Positions 1-10,775 of a DNA stretch of 64,000 bases are shown here, in pieces. The notes under the pieces were generated by a model. It was not told the origin of the DNA. It searched no databases and saw only the letters and a list, made by a program, of their open reading frames with translations. Numbering within the stretch: the first letter of the stretch is position 1; every line of letters starts with the position of its first letter. Position numbers and translations under genes: made by a program. Source of the DNA: Enoplolaimus lenunculus (taxonomy: Eukaryota; Nematoda; Enoplea; Enoplida; Thoracostomopsidae); the NCBI GenBank assembly GCA_030248215.1, contig JASANG010000266.1, positions 62,001 to 126,000 of the forward strand. Reading direction: 5' to 3'.

Positions 1-54
1 CTGCACGAAAAAAGCTGCATTAAAAATAATTGATTTTGACAAATTTTAATTTTT

Positions 55-450
55 TTACGTTACAACTGCAGCATTCAAGATCATCTGGACGGCGAAGGGC
101 CGGCCTTTAACCAGCATAAACGGCTCCGCTCCGACGCCAATGTTACCTATTCAAAGTTACTCGCCGTAATGAATTGGCGTAGTGACTAGACCTTTAGCCT
201 CCGAGTTCGAAGCAGCAGGCGTCTAGACGTATATAACTGAAATCACGAACATTTGGACGTGGAAGCGCCTTAAACTACCTCAAAACGACCTCTGTAGTAA
301 AAGACACCTATGCTATATTACTACTAATATCAAAATTTGTCTGGCGTTGACTTTTTAGCCTCTAATCGGGCTTCCTACGCTTTATATAACTGCAATCCAC
401 AATGGCTGGACAGTGAAAGGCCTTAAACGACATAAAAACGACCCCTTAGC
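55..450. repeat. diverged ~160-bp tandem repeat, about 2.5 units
   Basis: Three related blocks begin near 60, 231 and 389. Each has a tataactgc-like start, then a 'ctggac-g-gaagg-c' block and an 'ac-taaaaacgacc' block. The spacing is about 160-170 bases. The copies are well diverged, so this is an old tandem duplication or the edge of a satellite that runs off the left of the window. No open frame supports a gene here. Confidence 0.5.
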
Positions 451-454
451 TCAA

Positions 455-720
455 AATTACTTTTGCGCCGATTGATCGGCATCGGTGTATTGACACTTTT
501 CGTGCGGTTCGGCTTCGGCACAGCAAAAAATTGCCGATTCTTTGCAGGTACTTTTTGCACATAACAGTCAGTAGTTGGAATGCTACCAATTTCATTTCTA
601 AGAGCATGGTATCGATCGGCATCGGTCGGGTCGGCAACGGTAAAATTTGATAATAAGAATCAGCATCGGCAATAATTTTGGTATCGACACAACACTAGTC
701 AAAATCACTTATCTTATGTT
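455..720. repeat. interspersed repeat rich in GATCGGCATCGG
   Basis: A block containing repeated 'cgatcggcatcgg' and 'gccgattctttgcag' motifs. Related pieces recur at about 1100-1190 and 1780-1890, the last in the opposite orientation. It looks like a non-autonomous mobile element. No coding frame of note. Confidence 0.45.
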
Positions 721-735
721 ACTCCCCATAAAAAA

Positions 736-910
736 TTGGACAATAATGCATACATAAAAACGATACATTCATACATATATACATTCATTCATACATACAT
801 GCATACATATATACATATATACATACATCAGGGTGCAACTGGAATTCCGTTTCCTGTTCCGGTAAATTGTAATTCCGGTTGCACCCTGACATACATATAC
901 ACATACATAC
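736..910. repeat. (ATAC)n microsatellite
   Basis: A run of atac/catacata repeats, interrupted by a small hAT-like element at 829-888. Open frames in this stretch are artefacts of the repeat. Confidence 0.85.
829..888. mobile_element. 60-bp hAT-type MITE of the CAGGGTGCAACCGG family
   Basis: Starts CAGGGTGCAAC and ends GTTGCACCCTG, a near-palindrome with little interior. It is flanked on both sides by acatacat, an 8-bp duplication typical of hAT elements, although the microsatellite context makes that duplication ambiguous. It is the shortest copy of a family seen about eight times in the window. Confidence 0.7.
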
Positions 911-1221
911 ATGCACAAACAGAAACATGCATACATGCAAAAGAAATTTTTTTATATGAAACATGATCAAAGTGACTATCAGGAACCAAGACAATTCACC
1001 ACAGGACAACTCGTAGACCCAGACAGCTCATCGCACAGACCAGTCATAGTGGAACAGAACTATAGGTATTGAACGAAGCTGGGACATAACTTGCTTTTTA
1101 ATAGGGATGTGTCGATACCAAAATTTTTGCCGATACTAATTCTAATTTTGAAATTTTGAAATTTTGCCGATGCCGATTTCAAATTTAGTACACCATGGTT
1201 AATAAACAGATAGGATACTAC

Positions 1222-1598
1222 CAGGGTGCAACCGGAATTCCGGTTCCGGTTCCGGCATTTTTTCACCTTCCGGTTCCGGTTCCGGTAAATTTTTACCGGA
1301 TTTAAAAATTCCGGTGTTATAATTTGGCCGTTTAAGAATCTCTTTTGAAAGCCACTTGTACTCAGAATATAAGCCGTTGATGGTGGATTTCACTTCAGTC
1401 GACGACGAAAATCTAAAATACAACAAATAAAATAAATACCTGTGTTCGACTAAGGTTGTTTCACAAATAATAGAGCAAAAAATACGATAAAAATGAAATT
1501 TTTGGTGAAATGCATTTTTCATTTTCCGGTTCCGGTTCCGGTTCCGGTAAAATTTTCAAATTCCGGTTCCGGTAAATTGTAATTCCGGTTGCACCCTG
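1222..1598. mobile_element. hAT-type MITE of the CCGGTTCCGG family
   Basis: CAGGGTGCAACCGGAATT at the left and its inverted form ending GCACCCTG at the right. Both ends are rich in CCGGTTCCGG repeats. The 8-base flanks gatactac and aatactac agree at seven positions, as expected for a slightly decayed hAT target duplication. The interior has no coding capacity. Confidence 0.75.
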
Positions 1599-1894
1599 AA
1601 TACTACACTATATGAAGAGTTGAGTCCTACATATCATAAACGATTATAATTTTACAGGAACGGTTCATTTCAATTAATGTTTTAAACACAAACGCGAGAG
1701 ATAACAGTGTTCCTGACTAGACACACGGATATGCGCCCAGAAATGAGTTTGATACCATTCCAACTGACTGTTATGTGCAAAAGGAGTATCGGCAAAGAAT
1801 CGGCAATTTTTTGCAGTGCTGATGCCGATGCCAATACTTACGAAAAGTGCCGATTATTGATTATTACCGATGACTATGCTGATTAATCGGCACA

Positions 1895-2060
1895 TCTCTA
1901 TTTTAATAACCCCAATGCGAGGTAACACCACAGGATAATAAGCTTTCAGACAAAAAAAGTTAATCGAAATCTGTTCAGCGATTCCTGAGATTGCCGTAGG
2001 AAGGTCAAGCGGACGGACGAACATACTGTTTTTGACCCCCGAGTACAAAATATAAACCGC
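1895..2060 (-). repeat. interspersed repeat tail with GGACGGACG motif
   Basis: Contains the pattern 'aaaaaaagttaatcgaaatctgttcagcg...cctgag', a run of ggacggacgaac and 'gaccccc-agtacaaaatata', shared with 8720-8945 and 40385-40560. Such tails are typical 3' ends of invertebrate retrotransposon-like families. The exact class cannot be told from these pieces. Confidence 0.45.
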
Positions 2061-2329
2061 TTCGCGAATTCGATTCGCTCACAAATAGGTCAGTACGCCC
2101 AACTTAGGTATAGGTGGGTCGGCGTCGGGCGACAAGTTATCCAGCAGCCTTCAAACTAGTTGGGGAAGGTTGAGTAGACATACCTTCCAAACCGTGGCAT
2201 AAAATTGTGCACACTAATTCGATGTAGGAAATATGCTTTGGAACGAGTGAGCAAATATAGTATACCCCAGAATTTGTTGTTCCCTACCACTAAAGCCCAT
2301 AGTCAGTTCACTTGGCTAGGGGTGCGGGT

Positions 2330-2450
2330 GAAGGTTAAATAATTTTTAGGTGGGGCACAGGCCCGTAGCCAGCTCACCTCGATGAGGGGCATATATACAA
2401 AGGTTTCCACTTACATGCGAGTTTGAAACTTTTCTAGGGTTATCATACTT
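2330..2450. repeat. GCCCGTAGCC-family element (fragment)
   Basis: A fragment with 'ggcccgtagccagctcacc'. The same family, with inverted GGCCCGTAGCC / GGCTACGGGCC ends around gggggctaaaa and ttttctagggggc blocks, recurs near 4330-4445, 4550-4700, 4930-5110, 6670-6830, 10605-10770, 11520-11640, 44790-44880 and 63770-63925. Confidence 0.55.
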
Positions 2451-2518
2451 TTTCTAGTTGAAGCATATGTTCCCCTGGCCCTCCTCTAGCAACGGAAGAG
2501 CCAAGACTTCATACCTAC

Positions 2519-2730
2519 CTTTGCCCATTTCGCTGTACAATCGTGTATCCAGTGCGTTCGATCAGTGCTTGTATTCGCTCACTGATTTGTTCTGTGTGTT
2601 CCTGGTCCATACGGACATTCAGTTCTTCACCGTTGCCTTCTGGTTGTTCATTTTGTAGACAGGACGTTTTGTTTGAATTTATATTGTTCCGTACAACGGA
2701 CGATAACATATTAAAATTAGGATGTAGCAC
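2519..2730 (-). CDS. N-terminal exon of an RBM46/RBM47/A1CF-type RNA-binding protein (partial gene)
   Basis: The frame reads ...ISERIQALIERTGYTIVQ then RNGQR and ends at a strong donor (CAA AG|gtaggt). From memory, the ERTGYTxVQxNGQR block is the conserved segment just before the first RNA-recognition motif in RBM46, RBM47 and A1CF, and a close variant (ERTGYTLDVTTGQR) is in hnRNP Q/R. The match favours the RBM46/47/A1CF branch because of 'TIVQ-NGQR'. The part before it is acidic and polar. Possible starts are Met at 2730, 2709 or 2610 and cannot be ranked. The next exon should begin with a (K/R)KYGGPPP-like segment; none is visible to the left, so the RRM exons probably lie outside the window. 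Such proteins bind RNA and act in editing, splicing or mRNA stability; that role is inferred. Confidence 0.6.
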
Positions 2731-2865
2731 TATTTTCTTCCTTATTTGTTAGTAATAAAATGATATCTTTATTAATCTATAAATAAAACTAACTGGAGCT
2801 GAGCTTGAGGTTGTTATACTTACCCAGGGCAAAGCCAGATCATGACCTGACAACCACGCCCTAAG

Positions 2866-3150
2866 GCCGATTATTTGTGTTTCGGCCACCGATATCGTTG
2901 AAAAACTTATTATAAGTTAAGGCGTCGATGATTTGTTTTCGCTCACTCTTCGGAGCCATTTGAACTGCAGGGCCTGAGACCGCAGTCTCAACTGACCTTC
3001 ATTATGATCCACCTGTGCTGTAGGTATCACATTTCGTCGCCCAACAACTCGTCTTCCGATAGCTGGTAATCCGAAATTTCATCAACTCGCCAATACGTCG
3101 TTCATCATTGCTGAGGCTTTGGATTACGCTACAGATTATGCTTCGATGTA
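2866..3150 (-). CDS. coding-like block, frame and product unresolved
   Basis: This stretch is less AT-rich than its flanks and has codon patterns typical of genes in more than one frame. One frame gives VDEISDYQLSEDELLGDE, another MAPKSERKQIIDALTYNKFF. No splice arrangement joining them was found. It lies upstream of the RNA-binding exon on the same strand, so it could be an upstream exon of that gene, a decayed gene, or an element fragment. I do not recognise the product. Confidence 0.2.
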
Positions 3151-3984
3151 TTCATCGACTTTAGAACACTATTGGGAAATAAGTTGTCGGGCTACGAATT
3201 GCAGCTTCCTGCCGGTGAGCCAGGGTTTTATTTCAAACCGCTTGGTTTGTTTTACCAAAACAAGCGTAGTCTAATTACCCAGACACACGTAGGAATTTTG
3301 ATAACATCTTACAGTATCACGGTTAGCCGCCTCCTACTGCCTGATGGGCGATCCTACCTAACTGTATATAATCAACTATTTATTAGCTGGCAATTATTCA
3401 ACGAATTTTTAGTCAAGTTGATAAATCAAACGGATCCCGGAATAACTGAAGTAAGGCCTCGGTCGATGCAGGAGCCACACTAACTTACGTTCAGGTTTGT
3501 CCAAAAGTGCAATTCCATTCCGAACTACGCACAAAATTTGTAATAAAATTTTTTCCATTTGGAAACGGAAAATTTTGAACCGCATCATATTTTCCCCGAA
3601 AGCATAAATCAAATTCATAAACAGTTTTTTTAATTCCTGACTACGCTTTTTAAAACATGAAATCAAATCTGTTTGATTGATTTCCGCAGTAAGGAATTAA
3701 AAATATATTTTACCCGAATTTCGTTTTACACATTAAATCGAAAAGCTGACATATACGTATGCTATTTTTACACTAATCTCAAACCAGAATATTGCTCAGC
3801 TTGAGAATCATTTAATCTTGTTCAAGTTGTTAGTAATGCTGCGGCTTAAACAGCACAGTTACAGCAATAACTGTTATACGTGCATTGAAAAGATATATAA
3901 TATACTGATAACACGACACACAGTACTCGCTTGTCAACACTAGGTTCGTTTGATAGATAAAAGAGCATCAAAAGTGTTTACATA
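3151..3984. other. intergenic stretch, nothing supported
   Basis: AT-rich DNA with frames up to about 100 codons on both strands that overlap each other and show no coding pattern or splice logic. No repeat family was recognised here. Confidence 0.4.
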
Positions 3985-4185
3985 CTGTAGTGACCCGAAT
4001 AAAAAGGGGTCCCTATTTTGAGTCCAATACAATTGAAGTCCTTATCCGTAATAAAAGTCCGTAAGTATATTCTAAACTCTAATTAGAGTCCATAAATATT
4101 AATTATTCCAAATTGTAGTGCATGAATGACTCAAGCACCAAATAAAGTTGAGTTCGAAAAATGCAGTTGGAAATTTTGTACGTTA
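3985..4185. mobile_element. Tc1/mariner-type MITE, 5' part
   Basis: Preceded by TA and starts CTGTAGTGACCCGAATAA, the terminal repeat of a family with full copies at 26311, 46055 and 59756. The internal 'gagtcc' blocks and 'ctctaattagagtcca' match those copies. The right end is not recognisable, so this copy is truncated or diverged. Confidence 0.65.
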
Positions 4186-4299
4186 TAGCATGATAAAAGT
4201 TACAGTTTCCAAAAACAAAAGTATCCACTCAGTCCCGATAAAATCCTAAATCGCCGTTGAAAATTATCGTAGTACGCCTAACGCTAACTGCTAAATAAT

Positions 4300-6930
4300 T
4301 CAAATTTCATCCGCTCTTGCAAAAATTTTGGCCCCCTAGAGAATTATCAACATTGCTTGTAACTCATTGAAAACCCTTGAATGCCCCTCCTGAAAATTTT
4401 TTAGCCCCCCTACTCCCCCTAGCAAGGTGAGCTGGCTACGGACCTGAAAACACACCGCGACCTTTGCACCTTAAGGCAGTGTGTACTCGCCAAACCAGCC
4501 CGATTGCACTAAAATAAAAAAATCTTTACAAAAATATCACAGTCTATTTCAGGCCCGTAGCCGAGGAGGTCAAGGGGGCAAAATTTTATTCCCCTCTAGA
4601 AAATTTTCAACCTTGCTTTACGTCACTGAAAACCTCTGTATGACCCTCCTGAAAAATTTTTCAGCCTTCCCTCCCATAACAAGGTGAGCTAGTTGTGGGT
4701 CTGTGTAATTTATAGTAAATCCCGGCTCAACAAAATTCAATTTGAATTCTGCATCAGTGTCAAAAAAACTATTGAAGCTAGAAAATGCAACCGCGAATTT
4801 TTTATTGCGATTTGCGTTTTAGATTTGATTTTGTACCTAACAAGTAGACGTTACGACTCTGCATCGTAAACACAAGTGTTCGGTGAGCAGCTAGTCTGGG
4901 AATAATATTTAAAACAAACTACGACTGCATATCGGGCCCCGTAGCCGGTGGGGAGCGAGCCAGGGGAAGGGGCTCAGCACCGCAAATGGAAAACTTTTCT
5001 CGATCCTAGAAAGTTTTCAACCTTCCTTGTAAATCATCGAAAACCATTTTATGCCCCACCTGAAAAAATTGTTAGCCTCGCAAGCAAAAAGATTTGGCTA
5101 CGGCCCTGCTGAATATCTGTATATTTCATGAAATTTTTTCTGAATAATAGTAAAGTCGCTATCTTACAGTTATTAAAATTGCAAATTAGAAAATTATTTC
5201 CGCTCGTTTTGCTTGCAGCGTTGTTGTTCCCATTCGCTGGTCGATTACCTGTTGCACCTTCGCGTAGTACCACTAGTACTATGATGCGATTAGGAGTGGT
5301 TTAATAATCAGCGATATTTTTCAAATATACTACGATTTTTCGTCAGAATAATGTTAAAGTAAGGAGGGTCCCGTATCAACAAAGCTTGTTTACATGGCCG
5401 GCACCTGGATAGTTTTTTTGAATCTTTCTATGAACTAAAAAGTTGCATTTACCTGTATCGGAAAACATTACAGATGTTGCTCAAAGTTCGACCCCCCAAG
5501 AACAGCCTTCCTTTCGGTGAATTAGGCTGGTTATAGGACCTGATGCACCTCAACACTGGCGCATGCAAGGGAACGGTGCAACCACGGCCTGAAACAGGGA
5601 TCAAAACCAAAAATCTTTTGTTAAGCTTTAGCACTCCGTTCGGCTTCTTACTCGCTTCGTGTAAGACGTTTTTCATTATATATCATGCGACACACCTTTT
5701 AGAAATTTTTGGATCAACCACAGCAACTGCATCTGTACTGTGAAATTAGCATTAAGCCATAGTGCCAACATTAGCGAACACAAAAACAACCCTCGTAGCA
5801 CATAAATCTGTTATAAACACTGTGTAAATTACAAATCAACTACTTTCTTGCCATACATGTCGATCAAACGTGAGAAAGTGTGAACAAAAAATACAAACAT
5901 TCCCACATACAAAACATGCAATAGAACATCAGTGAAACAATTTTTATACTAAAGTCTCGGTTCTGCTTGAGATCTGTTGCGTTTTAAGCTGTGTGGCGCA
6001 TCTGGGCGAGACCTCAGACTTAGACTGATGTTTGTCCAGTGATTGACCAGCAAACTGTGAGTTGTTGCTATGAGTCAGCGGTTAATTATAAATTATGGCA
6101 GTTTTAGATGGAAACAGAAGATATTAACGTATATATGTTGTAGGCCAGCAAATTTGCTTTCAGGCCAATAAGTAATTGGCCTGAATATCAAATTGGCCTA
6201 CCGCATATATATGTTTTCAAATCGTAGCGGTATCGATTGGGGGGCCGCACCCAAAGGGGCCCCCACCCTAATCGGTTGAACCAAAATCCGCGAAAGTTTT
6301 AAAATGCGTCTTTGTTCTCGGGGGGAGCCTCCAGTCCTGCCTGCTCCGGCACTGGCCAGGGAGGGCTAGAAATGTTTTAGGAGAAGCGTACAAGGGTTTT
6401 TGTCCGACACCGACACAGCTACAAGCGAGGTTGACAATTTTCTAGGGGGGGGTTGTTTTGGGGGGGGGGCTGAGCCCCCCCTTGGTTTTGGGCCCGAACT
6501 ACTCTTAGCTAGCATTTCGAGCTTGGCACCGGTACGTACCTAATGAGGACAAGATATGCCATTGAGGTGCTTAGCGAAACTTATTCCACACAAGTGGGGT
6601 CCCTCAAGGGCCCATAACTAAATTTTCAAAAAGTATTTTTTGCATAAATGTCCAAATAATTATCATCTGCAGGTCTGTAGCAAGCTCGCCTTCCTGGGGG
6701 CAAAAAATTGTGAAGGAGGGGTGTGCTATGCATTTCGATGACTTTACAAGCAAGGTTAAAGATTTCTAGGGCGGCAAAAATCATCCGGGAAGGCTAAACC
6801 CCCTGACCCCTCTCTGCGGCTACGGGCGTAACGTTTGGCTTGTCGCTCGCTTCGCTCGTAGAAATTCCTTCACTATTATTCCTCTGTTGTAATCCCTAGT
6901 CACTCCCGGCATGCTGTTTTAATACCACCT
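4300..6930. repeat. several GCCCGTAGCC-family fragments in gene-free DNA
   Basis: Fragments of the GCCCGTAGCC family lie at about 4330-4445, 4550-4700, 4930-5110, 6360-6500 and 6670-6830. Around them is AT-rich DNA in which I see no gene. Around 6100-6260 is a short inverted block (attaacgtatatatgttgtaggccagc and its complement around accgcatatatatgtt), a possible small foldback element. Confidence 0.45.
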
Positions 6931-6942
6931 ATTCCGTCAAAC

Positions 6943-7131
6943 GGCCCATGTAAAGATCGGGGGCGGAACATTTTTTCTGTGGGACGAGAAAACACTAAGC
7001 TTAAAGCTTTGACTAATTTTTTTGCTTGGCTTAGGCTTAGGCATATGCTCATTCATTACGCTTAGGATTAGGTTTAGGCTTAAGAACATGCTTATAATAA
7101 TACTGTTCCGCACATGTTTTTTACATTGGCC
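6943..7131. mobile_element. hAT-type MITE carrying TTAGGC repeats, intact copy
   Basis: Left end GGCCCATGTAAAGA and right end (inverted) GGCCAATGTAAAAA form terminal inverted repeats that extend to a shared GCGGAACA. The flanks cgtcaaac at 6935-6942 and 7132-7139 are an exact 8-bp target duplication, the hAT signature. The core holds 'ggcttaggcttagg' and 'cttaggattaggtttaggc', runs of the nematode telomere unit. No transposase frame is present, so it is non-autonomous. Related cores occur at about 9320-9400, 20195-20280, 21385-21435, 25905-26030, 28165-28235, 33050-33125, 34600-34710, 35850-35905, 52105-52170 and 61150-61180. Confidence 0.8.
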
Positions 7132-7844
7132 CGTCAAACGAACTATCTCCAAACTAAATTGATTCAAAGCGGAAAATCTGTTTGGTTTCTCGCCTCGCTC
7201 GCTGTGCTCGCTCACGCGCTTCTTTACTGGCTCTACTTTAGTTTCAGATCCACGAGATATGTGAGTGACTGTTGGCGACAGTTTCGCGGTCCAAATTGTT
7301 CACCTCAAACTCCACAGTGTGTTTTGAAGCTAAATACGCGAAAAATGCTGAGGTTCTCACAAACCCGCTATACCGAAAATGTTTTGAAACTATCTAAATA
7401 GTACAGGACCCAAAAGAACTTAGGCGGTGGAGAACGCGCGATGGGTTATTGACTATGTCGAGCCCTACACATCCGATGGAGACTGTCTTAACAATAAGCA
7501 ATCAATTATGCAGCAGCCGAACACGGGCGGGAGGGGTGCTTCTTGTCTTAGTCGTAACAAAATTATAGAATATCAAAATTGATAAATTGAACAAAATTTG
7601 AGATACTGTTTATTCCACCTTTTTGCCGAAATTTTAGGAAGTTGTTTTATTATAAGCGAATGTTCAGTCCGTCAGCAGGCAGGCTCTTATATATTAACAG
7701 TTTGCAACCGGAGGTAAAAAAATGCCGTAGCCCGAGTCGGAGGTGAAGCCAGACGTGAGATGGACTTAGGTAGTTAAACAATAATTAACCAGTCGTAGTG
7801 GGACTACATTTATTGAGCAAAGCTCGAACACACGTAAGCAATTA

Positions 7845-8715
7845 AGGTAATATGCAAATTTGTTGTTAGCTAACTATTCATTTGTCGGTTTTGGAGGTTT
7901 GTAAGCAATTTCCTCAGATTCCTCGCACCCAAAAACCCTTCAGCCACCCTAATAATTTTTGGAATAATTTAAAAAGTCCTAATTTTGTCTTGTCAATTAA
8001 GCTAATATGCAAATTAGCTATTAGCTAACTATTCAATTATCGGTTTTGGATGTTTGTAAACTGTTTATTCAAATTTCTCGCACCTAAAAACCCTTTAGTG
8101 CTGAAATTATATTGCTTTTAACTTTAATGATTAGAGAAATATTGTAAAAAGTCCTAATTTAGGCTTATAAACTATGCTAATATGCAAATTATCTATTAGC
8201 TAACTACTCAATTATTGGTTTTAAACGCTTGTAAACAAATTATTCAGATTCCTCGCACCTAAAAACCCTTCAGTGCTGAAATTATATTGCTTTTAACCTT
8301 AATAATTATAGAAATAATTTAAAAAGTCCTAATTTTGCCTGGTCAATTAAGCTAATATGCAAATTAGCTATCGGCTAACTATTCAATTATCGGTTTTGGA
8401 TGTTTGTAAACTATTTATTCAAATTTCTCGCACCTAAAAACCCTTTAGTGCTGAAATTATATTGCTTTTAACCTTAATAATTAGTGAAATATTGTTAAAA
8501 GTCCTAATTTAGGCTTATAAACTATGCTAATATGCAAATTAGCTATTCGCTAACTGCTCAATTATCGGCTTTGGAGGTTTGTAAATAGTCTACGCGGATT
8601 TCTCGCAGCCAAAAACCCTTTAATGCTAAAATTAGATTGCTTCTAACTGTAATAATGAGAGAAATATTGTGGAAAGACCTAATTTAGGCTTAATTAATTA
8701 TGCAAATTAGCCTGT
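7845..8715. repeat. ~175-bp satellite, about five units with alternating subtypes
   Basis: The motif gctaatatgcaaatta recurs near 7848 (variant), 8001, 8175, 8351, 8526 and about 8696. Each unit also has a 'cggttttgga-gtttgtaaa' block and 'ctcgcacctaaaaaccctt'. Units at 8001 and 8351 are preceded by gtcaattaa; those at 8175 and 8526 by aggcttataaacta, so the array looks like a ~350-bp dimer. It runs straight into the repeat tail at 8720. Confidence 0.75.
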
Positions 8716-8719
8716 AGCT

Positions 8720-8945
8720 AATAAACGGCTTAAAATTTTAAAACCCCAGTGCGAGATTAACACCTCAGGATAATTGGCTTTCAAACAAAAAAAGTTTATC
8801 AAAATCGGTTCAGCCGTTCCTGAGATTCTTTTCGGACGGACAGACGGACAGGCGGACGGACGGACATCCACCTTTCGACCCCCAAGTACAAAACATAAAA
8901 CGCTTCGCGAAACTCCGAGCTTCGCTCGGAGTTTCGCTTTGCTCA
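8720..8945. repeat. interspersed repeat tail (AACGGCTTAAAATTTTAAAACC ... GGACGGACGG)
   Basis: Shares 'aaacggctta-aattttaaaacc', 'ggttcagc-gttcctgag' and a ggacgg run with 40385-40560 and, inverted, with 1895-2060. It ends in a short hairpin (ctccgagcttcgctcggag). It probably belongs to the same element as the adjacent satellite. Confidence 0.55.
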
Positions 8946-9179
8946 ATAATTATTTAAAATCCGACCATTTGTGAGCAAACTCCGGCTGGCGGGATGATAA
9001 CCGAAAAGAGCCAAATCCGCATCCCACTTCACGAATTCCTCTGCCGTATATTTTGTCTCCCTTCCCGTAATTTCCTCAGTAAATTTTCGGCCCCGCCACA
9101 GCGGTAGCTCCACTTTTGAAATTACTGGTTGCGAAGTCAGTTGGTTCTGGGACGCTCGGGTATGAAATCGGATTTTTGT
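8943..9179 (-). CDS. coding-like frame, 78 codons, unidentified
   Basis: An open frame without an ATG. It contains VELPLWRGRKFTEEITGRE and EEFVKWDADLALFGYHP, with codon structure and GC content clearly unlike the surroundings. A usable acceptor lies at ...gcgtcccag just inside the frame. It ends as it meets the repeat tail at 8945. I do not recognise the protein. It may be the 3' exon of a gene truncated by the repeat, or a coding piece of the mobile element that includes the satellite and tail. Confidence 0.4.
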   Translation of the reverse strand, partial: TKIRFHTRASQNQLTSQPVISKVELPLWRGRKFTEEITGRETKYTAEEFVKWDADLALFGYHPASRSLLTNGRILNNY

Positions 9180-9299
9180 TTATGGGCGACCAAAAGTCAA
9201 AGGAGAGACCAGAGTATCAGCTACTGCTATTAATTGTTCTCCGAAAACTTCTATTTCTAGACTCACGTGTTTCTATCAGTATATTTCCATTCAATCTGC

Positions 9300-9475
9300 T
9301 AAAAATTGTAGGCTTTGAGCTTTGGGTTTAGGCTTACGTTTAGGTTTACGCATAGGCTAAGGTTTATGCTCAATTTGACATTTTGGCTTAGTCTTTTGGC
9401 CTGTACGCTTTAACGGGTAGTTGGGATGGCCTGTACACTTTAACGGGTAGTTGGGATGGCCAGTAGTTTAAAAAA
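9300..9475. repeat. TTAGGC-like stretch and a 30-bp direct duplication
   Basis: 'gggtttaggcttacgtttaggtttacgc' resembles the core of the TTAGGC MITE, without recognisable ends. Next to it, ggcctgtacgctttaacggg and the ten bases after it are repeated at 9411 and 9441 with one change. Confidence 0.6.
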
Positions 9476-9912
9476 GCTGCGCGAGCGAAGCGAATGATAA
9501 TACTCAGTGCTTGTTTGCATTAAATATTTTCATTTCAAACACGGAACTTCGGTTTTGGTACACTTTTAGTTGTTTTTCCAGGGGCGTCGGCTGACACTCC
9601 TGCTACCCATGTTTATACCGCGTGTCTGCAAACCATTCCAAATATACGTTGTGATAAAATTGGAATTCAGCTGTATGATTGACTGACATCTTTGAGCAGT
9701 GAGAAATAACGTAAAATTTTCATAGTCAGATATGATCACTCGGTCCATTGTTTAGATGGTCTTGGTGACACTTCAAAGTTTTCACTGTATTTAACGAATA
9801 AATTAAGTTTTTATTAAATAAACATATTAATTTTACATAAATAGTGTTTCAAATTCTAAATTTAGCACAGCAGCCGGGACAGGAGCGTGTAGGTACAAGG
9901 GAGAATAGAGGA

Positions 9913-10140
9913 TTATATCCAAAAGAAATAATCCCTCTGTACATCAGGTATATATGCTTGAATTTCTCTACCTTCATGCTCTCCGTCTTCTAGGTTGTTG
10001 GACGTCATTTGAACATTGAACTTTATAATTCCTAGATTATGCTCCACCGATTGCTGCACAGAATGAAAATAAATATATATTAGCAACAAATAAAATGCAT
10101 TAACAAGAAAATACAGTGCTTGTTCAGAATCTTCCAACAT
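9913..10140 (-). CDS. small two-exon gene candidate, 58 residues, unidentified
   Basis: Exons 10105-10140 and 9913-10053. The first reads MLEDSEQALYFL and stops at a donor (gttaat). A 51-base intron ends in ctgtgcag, and the second exon continues in phase with QSVEHNLGIIKFNVQMTSNN and ends ...DVQRDYFFWI. The frame is also open across the intron, so retention would give a 75-codon form with a hydrophobic middle. The codon pattern of the second exon is gene-like. I do not recognise the product. The start may lie further upstream in the same frame. Confidence 0.35.
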   Translation of the reverse strand: MLEDSEQALYFLVNAFYLLLIYIYFHSVQQSVEHNLGIIKFNVQMTSNNLEDGEHEGREIQAYIPDVQRDYFFWI

Positions 10141-10604
10141 AACTTGCGTACACCACGACCAATATTTTCACATGTTTGTTGCCTGTCCAATATAGGTATA
10201 GGTCGGATCCATTTTGCAGTCTGTACATGACAAGCACATCTAAGACTGTCATGTGCAGATTGTCAGATTTGTCACACCTGTATAGAATGGTGGACACCTG
10301 GCGTCAAAGTTTTTGACCTGGATGTGAAAGACGTCAATTTGACCCATACATTTAGTGAAATTTTACAGACATGTACATGAATGACAGACATGTGACTCAG
10401 TGTAACCCGGATATAAGAGACCCGGATAAAAGAGAAGCCCGGATATAAGACAGACTTTCGCTGGTCCCAAATTTAGTGCCAGTGTTATGTATTTAAATTA
10501 GACCCGGATATAAAGACCTGGATATAAGGAAAACCCGAAATAAAAGAGAGATTTTCTCTGGTAACCGTCCTTCCCGATACAGAGGCCCTCTTTGGCGTAG
10601 GGGC

Positions 10605-10775
10605 CCAAGCCCGTAGCCAGCTCACCATGCTAGAGGGGGCTAAAATATTTTTAGGAGCGGCATTCAAGAATTTTTAACGACTTGCAAGCAAGGTTCAAAA
10701 TTTTCTAAAAGGGCCAAAATTTCTAGAGGTGCTAATCCCCCCTCGCCCCCCCCCCTTTGGCTACGGGCCCATGGG
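10605..10775. repeat. GCCCGTAGCC-family element, near-complete
   Basis: Starts gcccgtagccagctcacc and ends ggctacgggccc, with blocks tttttaggagcggc and aaggttcaaaattttct between. The ends are inverted repeats of each other. It is the cleanest copy of the family in the window. Confidence 0.65.
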
